Shown: positions 12,604 to 18,388 of the stretch, one piece after another
Layout of the letters: the number at the start of each line of letters is the position of its first letter
Position numbering within the stretch: position 1 is the first letter of the stretch
NCBI GenBank assembly: GCA_002437815.1
Contig: DJRP01000027.1
Coordinates: 232-18,619 of the forward strand
Length of the DNA stretch: 18,388 nucleotides
Source: Collinsella sp. UBA6357
GTDB lineage: Bacteria; Actinomycetota; Coriobacteriia; Coriobacteriales; Coriobacteriaceae
Reading direction: 5' to 3'
Notes under the pieces: model-generated
Told to the model about the DNA's origin: nothing
Seen by the model: the letters and a program-made list of their open reading frames with translations, nothing else
Database searches by the model: none
Position numbers and translations under genes: made by a program

Positions 12604-14516
12604 AGTGTACGGTCCCCCACGGTCGCGCCGGTGCGCGGAAGCTCCCCCACGACGTTGTCTGCCAGCCAATCCATCTCGACCACCTGCGCGCTCGGCAGTG
12701 GAGGAAAGCCCGCGATCTGTACCACGCCGTTTTGGCTGCGCAACTCACCCTCAAACGGATGGATCGACCCCTCGATGATTCCGTTTCGGAGCAGCTGCAC
12801 CAATTTGCGCGTCTGATAGGGCAAACCCGGTGCGTAGCGAACATCGATCACTCCCGATTTCATGCCATACCAGTAGCTGACGGCCCGCTCACCGAGCTCA
12901 TCACCCACCTCGTCCCACGTCCCGTGAAGCAGGCTGCGCACGATGAGTTCGTAATAGCGACCCCAATGCCATACGGGCATGGCGATACCAACCGCACCTT
13001 CTTGCGTCAAACGATGCAAACCGTACGAGTTCGGATCGCCATAGGGCTTGGCAACGTCCGCCCCGCTCAGCACGCTCACGTTCTCGCGGCGCATCGTGGC
13101 CGCCAAATCCCCCGCCGGCACATTGCCCCAATGCAGGATAACCTGTGCCCGTGGATCCATCAGCGAGGCACCAATCGCGAACGCGTTGATCTCCGTGACG
13201 GCGCCCGAGGCAAACACGGGGGCGTGGTATCCGATTCTATGGTTCTCGGCCATACTGGCGGCTAAAGCCCCCAGCAAAAACTTTGCCTCATACATTTTTC
13301 CGTAGTACGAACGAACCGCCTGGTGCGGCACACCGATGGAGCAATTGAGAAAGCGCACCGAGGGATACTCCACCGCCGCCCGCAGTGTGTATTCCATAAG
13401 CGTATGTGACGTCGTGAATATCACGTCGACACCATGGGCCACTGCCTTCTCGACGGCAGCGTAGAAAGCATCTGGGTCCTGACAGGATTCAAACGCTTCG
13501 GTAGTCACGATACCGTCGAAGTATTGTTCGATATAACGCCGGCCCGTATCATGCACGTTCGCCCAACTCGATAGAGAGCAAGAGTGTTCGTGAATAAACG
13601 CCACCTTGAGCGGATTGCTCGTGGAATACAACGTCTTGCCCATAAAGAAGCGTGCCACTCCCGGGGCGGTTTCGATTCCCGTCCGCTCTTCAACCGACTG
13701 CGGCGACTCGACAAGATCGACCCGATCCCCTTCATCGCGACCCTGCATAACGATCTCACGCCAAATCTTCGAAAGACGGTTGGCGACGATATCAGAAGGA
13801 GTATCGAGCAAACGATCCTGGTTGTAGATAGTCAAATAAACGAGCATTGCATCAGCCGGAGTCACATCCAGATGGTCTCCGCCCGCACGACGATAAACTC
13901 GTTCAAAGAACAGATAGGTCTGATGAAGATACTCGACGCGCTTTCGAGGCCAGGGCTCTTGCAGGTTCTGATCGAATGCCTCGGCAAGTTTCGAGTAATC
14001 CCCCGCTTTCGATAACTCGATCTCATACAGCGGGCAAACCTGCCAAAACTGACAGAACTCGATATAGCAAGCGTTCTCGGGATCATCAGTCAAACCAGGG
14101 TACAAACGCACGACCTTGGCCATAACCGTAGGCGCATCCAAAAACTTAAGGACACTGACGCGCTTGTTGCCTTCCTGCACATAGAAGCGATGCATATATT
14201 CGGTCACGATAATCGGGTCGCGGTATCCTTCCGAAACCTGGATGCGATACAGCGTGGACCATTTGCGAGCAAATTCGGTTTCGGGAGGCAGCAACGGCAT
14301 ATAAGAGCGCGAGAAGGCGTTTTGACGCCCTTTGGTGACCGTACCGACCACCATATCGAGTGGAATCTCCCTTAAGCCCAGAGATTCACGTCGCCCCGTT
14401 GGAAGGCGCTCAACCAGCGTGTCAAGGTCAACGAGATATGGATGCCTGCTTTCGCTCACGGCACGACGGCGGTCATGTTCGGCACGTTTACGAGCCTGTC
14501 GATAAGCCTCATCCAT
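12600..14516 (-). CDS. Cytosolic fusion: ParB/Srx-like domain plus BMP (PnrA-like) sensor domain
   Basis: A 638-residue protein. The N-terminus is charged and lacks any signal sequence or lipobox, so unlike typical BMP binding proteins it should stay in the cytoplasm. Residues about 47-126 resemble a ParB/sulfiredoxin-like domain: LREIPLDMVVGTVTKGRQNA, then FYVQEGNKRVSVLKFL, similar to the D/E-G-N-x-R-V motif of that fold. Residues about 130-300 are an unassigned linker region. From about 303 to 600 the pattern is that of BMP/PnrA-type periplasmic binding folds (LKVAFIHEHSCSLSSWANVH, VDVIFTTSHTLMEYTLRAA, YYGKMYEAKFLLGALAASMA, ENHRIGYHAPVFASGAV). BMP proteins of known function often bind purine nucleosides. 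The start ATG 14516 has aggagg 6 bases upstream. It is co-transcribed with the phosphoesterase. A sensor or nucleotide-related role is inference. Confidence 0.88.
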   Translation of the reverse strand: MDEAYRQARKRAEHDRRRAVSESRHPYLVDLDTLVERLPTGRRESLGLREIPLDMVVGTVTKGRQNAFSRSYMPLLPPETEFARKWSTLYRIQVSEGYRDPIIVTEYMHRFYVQEGNKRVSVLKFLDAPTVMAKVVRLYPGLTDDPENACYIEFCQFWQVCPLYEIELSKAGDYSKLAEAFDQNLQEPWPRKRVEYLHQTYLFFERVYRRAGGDHLDVTPADAMLVYLTIYNQDRLLDTPSDIVANRLSKIWREIVMQGRDEGDRVDLVESPQSVEERTGIETAPGVARFFMGKTLYSTSNPLKVAFIHEHSCSLSSWANVHDTGRRYIEQYFDGIVTTEAFESCQDPDAFYAAVEKAVAHGVDVIFTTSHTLMEYTLRAAVEYPSVRFLNCSIGVPHQAVRSYYGKMYEAKFLLGALAASMAENHRIGYHAPVFASGAVTEINAFAIGASLMDPRAQVILHWGNVPAGDLAATMRRENVSVLSGADVAKPYGDPNSYGLHRLTQEGAVGIAMPVWHWGRYYELIVRSLLHGTWDEVGDELGERAVSYWYGMKSGVIDVRYAPGLPYQTRKLVQLLRNGIIEGSIHPFEGELRSQNGVVQIAGFPPLPSAQVVEMDWLADNVVGELPRTGATVGDRTL

Positions 14517-14531
14517 AGGTTGCCTCCTATT

Positions 14532-14545
14532 GTCGTTTAAACAAC
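14532..14545. promoter_or_regulatory. Near-palindrome between promoter and start of the ParB-like/BMP gene
   Basis: gtcgtttaaacaac is symmetric at 12 of 14 positions around gtttaaac. It lies at the expected transcription start, between the candidate -10 and the ribosome binding site, where a repressor operator would act. No known consensus is matched. Confidence 0.3.
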
Positions 14546-14552
14546 TCCTACC

Positions 14553-14581
14553 ATTCTACTCAGCATCGTCTATACCTGAAA
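14553..14581 (-). promoter_or_regulatory. Candidate promoter of the ParB-like/BMP-phosphoesterase operon
   Basis: On the minus strand, TAGAAT (14558-14553, 5 of 6 matching the -10 consensus) is preceded by TTTCAG (14581-14576, weak -35) at 17-base spacing. It lies just after the rplA terminator and about 37 bases before the start codon. Confidence 0.45.
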
Positions 14582-14583
14582 GC

Positions 14584-14616
14584 AAAAACCCGGCCTCGGG
14601 TATACGAGACCGGGTT
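14584..14616 (-). terminator. Intrinsic terminator after rplA
   Basis: On the minus strand, aacccggtctcg (14616-14605) pairs with cgaggccgggtt (14598-14587) over 12 positions with one G-U wobble and a 6-base loop, running into five T (14588-14584). It closes the tuf-to-rplA block. Confidence 0.9.
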
Positions 14617-14650
14617 TAGCAATGCTTGCTATTAAGCTGCAGCCTTAATG

Positions 14651-15358
14651 CTACTCAGCGAGGAAGTCACGCTGGACAGCGGGATCGACCTTGACGCCAG
14701 GGCCCATGGTGGAAGACACAGAGATGGACTTGACGTACTTGCCCTTAGCAGAAGCGGGCTTGACGCGCAGGATCTCGGTGTAGAGGGCGGCATAGTTCTC
14801 AACGAGCTGCTGCTCGGTGAAGGACTTCTTGCCCAGGGGCACGTGGCAGATACCATAGCGGTCAGCACGATACTCAACACGGCCGGCCTTGAGCTCGGAA
14901 ACCATCTTGGCGACGTCCATGGTCACGGTACCGAGCTTGGGGTTCGGCATAAGACCGCGGGGGCCCAGGATCTTACCGATACGACCAACCTTGGCCATCA
15001 TGTTCGGCGTAGCGATAGCAGCGTCGAAGTTGATCTCGCCCTTCTGGATGGCGGCGATCAGCTCGTCGGAAGCGACGATATCAGCGCCAGCCTCCTCGGC
15101 CTCGCGAGCCTTCTCGCCCTCGGCGAACACGGCGACGCGAACGGTCTTGCCGGTGCCGTGGGGCAGCGAGATGGAGCCACGGATGTTCTGGTCAGCCTTA
15201 CGAGTATCGATGCCCAGACGGAAGTGAGCCTCGACGGTCTCGTCGAACTTGGCGGTGTCGAGCTCCTTGATGAGCTTGGCAGCCTGAAGGGGGGTATAAA
15301 GCGTAGCGCGGTCGACCTTCTCGGCGGCGGCGTTATAGCTCTTACCATGCTTAGCCAT
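14651..15358 (-). CDS. rplA: 50S ribosomal protein L1 (uL1)
   Basis: Large-subunit protein of the L1 stalk, which helps release deacylated tRNA from the E site. In many bacteria it also represses its own rplKA mRNA. It has 235 residues from ATG 15358; an in-frame ATG at 15364 lies too close to the ribosome binding site aggaggt (1-2 bases), while 15358 has about 7. Family marks are MAKHGKSYNAA at the N-terminus, FDETVEAHFRLGID, VRGSISLPHGTGK-like (here IRGSISLPHGTGKTVRVAVF), GRIGKILGPRGLMPNPKLGT, and the C-terminal STMGPGVKVDP. The length matches the family. A terminator follows directly; rplJ and rplL, which usually follow, are absent here. Confidence 0.96.
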   Translation of the reverse strand: MAKHGKSYNAAAEKVDRATLYTPLQAAKLIKELDTAKFDETVEAHFRLGIDTRKADQNIRGSISLPHGTGKTVRVAVFAEGEKAREAEEAGADIVASDELIAAIQKGEINFDAAIATPNMMAKVGRIGKILGPRGLMPNPKLGTVTMDVAKMVSELKAGRVEYRADRYGICHVPLGKKSFTEQQLVENYAALYTEILRVKPASAKGKYVKSISVSSTMGPGVKVDPAVQRDFLAE

Positions 15359-15428
15359 TTGCATTACCTCCTGTGGTTAAACGGGCTCTTGCCCTCCCAC
15401 ATCTATCGTGTGCCCTATTGCACACATA

Positions 15429-15456
15429 AACGGGCACTTCGATTGAAGCACCCGTT
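15429..15456 (-). promoter_or_regulatory. RNA hairpin between rplK and rplA
   Basis: On the transcript the arms 15456-15445 and 15440-15429 pair over 12 positions with two G-U wobbles and a 4-base loop. The wobbles pair only on the minus-strand RNA, supporting an RNA-level role. The tail tttat is a weak T tract. Partial termination or RNA processing within rplKA is possible. Confidence 0.5.
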
Positions 15457-15473
15457 ATTACCTAAAACAATCG

Positions 15474-15902
15474 CTACTCAGCGATGGTGACGCCCATGGA
15501 ACGAGCGGTACCGGCGACGATCTTCTTGGCAGCCTCGATGTCGTTAGCATTGAGGTCCGGCATCTTGATCTCGGCGATCTTGGTGAGCTGCTCCTGGGAG
15601 AGCTGACCGACCTTGTCAGCCTGCGGCTTGGCGGAACCAGACTTGAGGTTCAGCTCCTTCTTGATGAGGTGAGCCGCGGGAGGGGTCTTGGTGATAAAGT
15701 CGAAGGACTTATCCTCGTAGACGCTGATCTCAACGGGGATGATATCGCCCTTCTTGTCCTGCGTAGCGGCGTTGAAGGCCTGGCAGAACTGCATGATGTT
15801 CACGCCGGCGGCACCCAGAGCGGGGCCGACAGGAGGAGCGGGGTTAGCAGCGCCAGCGGGAATCTGGAGCTTAATGACGTTGGCAACCTTCTTCTCAGCC
15901 AT
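15474..15902 (-). CDS. rplK: 50S ribosomal protein L11 (uL11)
   Basis: Component of the GTPase-associated centre, contacting elongation factors and the stringent-response enzyme. It has 142 residues from ATG 15902; an ATG two codons upstream (15908) is too close to the ribosome binding site (gaaagga), while 15902 has proper spacing. The N-terminal domain shows VIKLQIPAGAANPAPPVGPALG and VNIMQFCQAFNAAT, and the C-terminal rRNA-binding domain ends TARSMGVTIAE. Everything is of family length and order. rplA follows after a 115-base gap containing an RNA hairpin. Confidence 0.96.
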   Translation of the reverse strand: MAEKKVANVIKLQIPAGAANPAPPVGPALGAAGVNIMQFCQAFNAATQDKKGDIIPVEISVYEDKSFDFITKTPPAAHLIKKELNLKSGSAKPQADKVGQLSQEQLTKIAEIKMPDLNANDIEAAKKIVAGTARSMGVTIAE

Positions 15903-15968
15903 GGTCATTTCCTTTCAATCACGAGTGTGAAGTACTTAGCAATCGTAAGCACGCACGTGTTAGAAGCA

Positions 15969-15993
15969 CTTTTGGGATGAGCAGTCCCAAAAG
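15969..15993. promoter_or_regulatory. Hairpin in the nusG-rplK gap
   Basis: cttttggga (15969-15977) and tcccaaaag (15985-15993) form a perfect 9-bp stem with a 7-base loop, and gaagcac occurs as a direct repeat on both sides. No T tract follows on the minus strand. It lies about 70 bases before rplK, where an L1 or termination control site could be. Confidence 0.5.
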
Positions 15994-16020
15994 AAGCACG
16001 CTCGCGCGAACGGACGGGAA

Positions 16021-16557
16021 TTAAGCGATAACGGCAACCTGGCCGAAATCGAGCTCGACGGGGGTCTCACGGCCAAAGATCATCAACGTGACCTTAACCT
16101 TGCCGGCCTCGGCGTTAACCTCAGACACCTTACCATCAAAATCGGTAAGCGGGCCGTCGGTAACGCGGACAGAGGTGCCCACCTCAAGATCGACAGAAGT
16201 GTGCTTGGGAGCATCACCCTTGCCGGAACGACGAGTCATCTTGTTGTACTCGTCGCGAGAAAGCGGAGCGGGTTTTCCGTTGCCGCCGAGGAAACCGGTG
16301 ACACCGGGCGTATTGCGAACGCACGTCCAGGCATCATCATCCATTTCCATACGAACGAGAACATAACCCGGGAAGATCTTAGAATCCTTGGTCTCGCGCT
16401 TACCGCCTTCTTTGATCTCGGTAACGCGCTCCATAGGAATCTCGATATCGAAGATGCGATCCTGCATTCCCATGGTCTCGACACGATGCTCAAGATCGCT
16501 CTTAACACGGTTCTCGTAACCAGAGTAGGTGTGAACGACATACCAACGCTTGGACAT
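16021..16557 (-). CDS. nusG: Transcription termination/antitermination protein NusG
   Basis: General transcription factor that binds RNA polymerase and links it to Rho or the ribosome. It has 178 residues. The NGN domain starts KRWYVVHTYSGYENRV and includes FPGYVLVRMEMDDDAW and NTPGVTGFLG; the C-terminal KOW domain reads VTDGPLTDFDGKVSEVNAE and FGRETPVELDFGQVAVI. The start ATG 16557 uses gagggg at the end of secE as its ribosome binding site, with only 3 bases between the genes, so the pair is translated together. secE-nusG order is conserved in most bacteria. Confidence 0.96.
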   Translation of the reverse strand: MSKRWYVVHTYSGYENRVKSDLEHRVETMGMQDRIFDIEIPMERVTEIKEGGKRETKDSKIFPGYVLVRMEMDDDAWTCVRNTPGVTGFLGGNGKPAPLSRDEYNKMTRRSGKGDAPKHTSVDLEVGTSVRVTDGPLTDFDGKVSEVNAEAGKVKVTLMIFGRETPVELDFGQVAVIA

Positions 16558-16560
16558 GGC

Positions 16561-16914
16561 TTAACCCCTCAATCCAGAGAACAGAGCCAGAGCCTCACCG
16601 AAGCCGGCATCCAGCAAAGCGATCACAACACCGACAACGATCAGAGAAGCACAAACCACGACGGAGTAATTGATGAGCTCCTTTTTATCGGGCCACGTAA
16701 CACGCTTCATCTCGGAACGCACGGATGCAAAATACTTCTTGATGCGCGCAAACAGGCCGGGCTTCTTATCCTTAGCCTTGGCATCCTTCTTGGACTTGGA
16801 AGGCTTATCGGACTTCTTGGCAACGGCCTTCTTGGCCTCGACCTTGGAGTCGGTAGCGTTAGCAGTCTTAGCAGACTGCTGCTGCACCTTCTTCTTGTTC
16901 TTCTTGTTGGCCAT
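16561..16914 (-). CDS. secE: Preprotein translocase subunit SecE, with long basic N-terminal extension
   Basis: Essential membrane subunit of the SecYEG channel. It has 117 residues, longer than the ~60-residue single-helix SecE of many Gram-positive bacteria. The core is at the C-terminus: FARIKKYFASVRSEMKRVTW, PDKKELINYSVVV, then one membrane helix (about 82-102). The first ~53 residues are Lys/Ala-rich low complexity (KKNKKK, AKKAVAKKSDKPSKSKKDAK) and probably disordered and cytoplasmic. The start ATG 16914 has ggaggt 7 bases upstream. It follows tRNA-Trp by 79 bases across a hairpin. Confidence 0.93.
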   Translation of the reverse strand: MANKKNKKKVQQQSAKTANATDSKVEAKKAVAKKSDKPSKSKKDAKAKDKKPGLFARIKKYFASVRSEMKRVTWPDKKELINYSVVVCASLIVVGVVIALLDAGFGEALALFSGLRG

Positions 16915-16955
16915 GTGGGTTACCTCCGGCGCAAAAGCGCATATACATTAGTAAA

Positions 16956-16983
16956 CCGTAAGCCCCCAAAAGGGAGCTTACGG
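16956..16983 (-). terminator. Hairpin between tRNA-Trp and secE
   Basis: ccgtaagc (16956-16963) and gcttacgg (16976-16983) pair perfectly; after one mismatch, ccc/ggg add three pairs with an aaaa loop. On the minus strand the tail is tttac, a weak T tract. It lies 10 bases after the tRNA 3' end, suiting partial termination or protection during tRNA processing. Confidence 0.5.
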
Positions 16984-16993
16984 AATTAAAGAC

Positions 16994-17069
16994 TGGCACG
17001 CCAGGAAGGACTCGAACCCTCAACACTCGGTTTTGGAGACCGATGCTCTACCAATTGAACTACTGGCGT
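16994..17069 (-). tRNA. trnW: tRNA-Trp (anticodon CCA), 3' CCA encoded
   Basis: The 76 bases on the minus strand fold as a full cloverleaf. The acceptor stem is acgccag/ctggcgt, followed by discriminator G and an encoded CCA. The D arm is gttc/gagc with the aattggta loop. The anticodon stem is tcggt/accga with loop ctCCAaa, and the T arm is gaggg/ccttc with loop ttcgagt. Anticodon CCA reads UGG. It lies 13 bases after the rpmG stop and before secE, a linkage found in many bacteria. Confidence 0.97.
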
Positions 17070-17082
17070 ATATGACTAGAGA

Positions 17083-17232
17083 CTAGCGAGTCTCTTTGTG
17101 CAGCGTATGATGACGGCACCAGGGGCAATACTTCTTGATCTCCATACGATCAGGCATCGTGGACTTGTTCTTGGTGGTCGTATAGTTGCGGCGCTTGCAC
17201 TCAGTGCACGCAAGAGTAACTAGAGTACGCAT
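17083..17232 (-). CDS. rpmG: 50S ribosomal protein L33 (bL33), zinc-ribbon form
   Basis: A 49-residue large-subunit protein, too short for most ORF cut-offs. The sequence begins MRTLVTLACTECKRRNYTTT and has four cysteines (Cys9, Cys12, Cys36, Cys39) in two CxxC knuckles, so it is the zinc-binding form rather than the Cys-free form made under zinc limitation. KNKSTMPDRMEIKKYCPWC matches the family closely, and the protein ends HHTLHKETR. The start ATG 17232 has agga a few bases upstream. It is the first gene after the promoter at 17278-17307, and tRNA-Trp follows 13 bases downstream. Confidence 0.96.
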   Translation of the reverse strand: MRTLVTLACTECKRRNYTTTKNKSTMPDRMEIKKYCPWCRHHTLHKETR

Positions 17233-17277
17233 GAATCCTGAACCTTTCATTTCCGCCCCGTACGGGCACGAGTTGGT

Positions 17278-17307
17278 ACTTTATCAGCTCGATATAAGAG
17301 CTGTCAA
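17278..17307 (-). promoter_or_regulatory. Promoter for rpmG-trnW-secE-nusG-rplKA
   Basis: On the minus strand, a perfect -35 TTGACA (17307-17302) is followed after 18 bases by TAAAGT (17283-17278). The predicted start lies near 17271, giving a leader of about 39 bases. The spacer carries a 6-bp dyad, cagctc/gagctg (17285-17290 and 17298-17303). The 283 bases between tuf and rpmG also hold the tuf terminator; I see nothing else there. Confidence 0.7.
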
Positions 17308-17454
17308 TGAAAACCGCGAATCAAATGGCTCTCGTGGATCTCATTCATAAATGCATCACATCAATGCGATCGACGAAAGTCATTCGGCAGGAAGCCAATG
17401 ACCAAATAAGGCGCCGCTATGCCTCTGATCGATACAGAATCGTTTGCAAGCGGC

Positions 17455-17488
17455 AAAAAGAACCCGGCACCGCTACAGTGCCGGGTTC
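17455..17488 (-). terminator. Intrinsic terminator after tuf
   Basis: On the minus strand, gaacccggcac (17488-17478) pairs perfectly over 11 bp with gtgccgggttc (17470-17460), loop 7 bases, followed by five T (17459-17455). It lies 28 bases after the tuf stop and separates tuf from the rpmG unit. Confidence 0.92.
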
Positions 17489-17515
17489 GAAAAGTCAGCT
17501 AATCAGAGAGCTAAT

Positions 17516-18388
17516 CTACTCAATGATCGTGGAGACGATGCCCGAGCCGACGGTGTGGCCGCCCTCGCGGATAGCGAAGCGCAGGCCCTCCTCCATGGCG
17601 ATCGGGTGAATGAGGTCGCCCTCGATGGTGATGTGGTCACCGGGCATAGCCATCTCGGTGCCCTCAGGCAGCTTGACCGTACCGGTAACATCGGTGGTAC
17701 GGAAGTAGAACTGAGGACGATAACCATCGAAGAACGGGGTGTGACGGCCGCCCTCCTCCTTGGTCAGAACGTAGACCTCGCCGGTGAACTTGGTGTGCGG
17801 GTGAACCGAACCGGGCTTGCAGAGAACCTGGCCGCGCTCGATGTCCTCACGCTTGATGCCGCGGAGCAGCAGACCGACGTTATCGCCAGCCTCGCAGAAG
17901 TCCATGGTCTTGCGGAACATCTCGATACCGGTGACGACGGTGCTCTGGGTGTCCTTGATGCCGACGATCTCGACGGGCTCGTTGAGCTTGAGCTCACCGC
18001 GCTCGACACGGCCGGTGGCAACGGTGCCGCGGCCGGAGATGGTCATAACGTCCTCGACGGCCATCAGGAACGGGAGGTCGTTGTTACGAGCAGGCGTCGG
18101 GATGTACTCGTCGACGGCCTTCATGAGCTCGCGGATGGACTCCATCCACTTCGGATCGCCGTTGAGGGCACCGAGAGCAGAACCACGGATGACGGGGATG
18201 TCGTCGCCCGGGAAATCGTACTCGGAAAGGAGCTCACGGGTCTCCATCTCGACGAGGTCGATGAGCTCGTCATCGTCGACCATGTCGCACTTGTTCAGGA
18301 AGACGACGATGTAGGGGACGCCGACCTGACGGGCGAGCAGGATGTGCTCGCGGGTCTGAGCCATGGGGCCGTCGGTAGCGGCGATAAC
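17516..18388 (-). CDS. tuf: Elongation factor Tu, C-terminal part (5' end outside window)
   Basis: GTPase that delivers aminoacyl-tRNA to the ribosome. The frame is open to the window edge (VIAATDGPM precedes the first internal Met at 18364), so 290 of about 395-400 residues are visible. Seen are TREHILLARQVGVPYIVVFL, the G4 motif NKCD followed by MVDDDELIDLVEMETRELLS, and the G5 region GSALGALNGD. Domain 2 has VFMAVEDVMTISGRG-like sequence (here FLMAVEDVMTISGRGTVATG), and domain 3 ends PHTKFTGEVYVLTKEEGGRH through FAIREGGHTVGSGIVSTIIE. A strong terminator follows. No second tuf copy is in the window. Confidence 0.97.
   Translation of the reverse strand, partial: VIAATDGPMAQTREHILLARQVGVPYIVVFLNKCDMVDDDELIDLVEMETRELLSEYDFPGDDIPVIRGSALGALNGDPKWMESIRELMKAVDEYIPTPARNNDLPFLMAVEDVMTISGRGTVATGRVERGELKLNEPVEIVGIKDTQSTVVTGIEMFRKTMDFCEAGDNVGLLLRGIKREDIERGQVLCKPGSVHPHTKFTGEVYVLTKEEGGRHTPFFDGYRPQFYFRTTDVTGTVKLPEGTEMAMPGDHITIEGDLIHPIAMEEGLRFAIREGGHTVGSGIVSTIIE

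Noticed and set aside
12604..12669. Longer metallophosphoesterase start
   Set aside because: It lies within the upstream coding sequence; MKILAIADVEE at 12603 matches the family start and forms the ATGA overlap.
14648..15490. Open frame of 280 codons on the plus strand opposite rplA
   Set aside because: Mirror of the ribosomal protein gene; composition is artefactual (Leu/Gly/Asp-rich) and no start signal is present.

Overview
The window is a dense, high-GC stretch of a bacterial chromosome. It looks like a Coriobacteriia genome, most likely Collinsella or a close relative. This rests on base composition, strong G/C bias at third codon positions, the tuf-rpmG-trnW-secE-nusG-rplK-rplA order, and the style of the WYL regulator and the leu-linked orphan. 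It is a pattern judgement, not a database result. No phage, insertion sequence or CRISPR array is visible.

Layout, plus strand (1-5664): the 3' half of asnS with a strong terminator; a WYL-type transcriptional regulator; a three-gene ABC importer of the TrpX/TrpY/TrpZ type (Tat-type lipoprotein binding protein, membrane protein, ATPase) closed by a terminator; and a small MscS-type mechanosensitive channel.

Layout, minus strand (18388-5661, listed in transcription order): tuf (5' end outside the window), rpmG, tRNA-Trp, secE, nusG, rplK and rplA form a translation/secretion block that ends at a terminator. Next come a cytosolic ParB-like/BMP fusion protein and a metallophosphoesterase, coupled by an ATGA overlap. 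Last is a leucine-biosynthesis operon: leader peptide leuL, leuA, leuC, leuD, leuB, and a downstream orphan of unknown function. The orphan and the channel gene converge so tightly that their stop codons share the tetranucleotide CTAG.

How the genes work together: LeuA, LeuCD and LeuB convert 2-ketoisovalerate to 2-ketoisocaproate. The operon seems to be controlled by ribosome-mediated attenuation. A 19-codon leader ORF, not previously reported in the supplied ORFs, carries five Leu codons (four of them CTA), followed by Val and Ile, and is followed by a pausing hairpin, a terminator candidate and a competing pairing. A second RNA-structure-rich gap separates leuC from leuD. The ABC importer probably brings in an amino acid or similar small molecule.

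The observations most worth following are the leuL attenuator, the 36-bp perfect inverted repeat between the metallophosphoesterase gene and the leu promoter region, the nested inverted repeats between leuC and leuD, the orphan at the end of the leu operon, and the ParB-like/BMP plus phosphoesterase pair.
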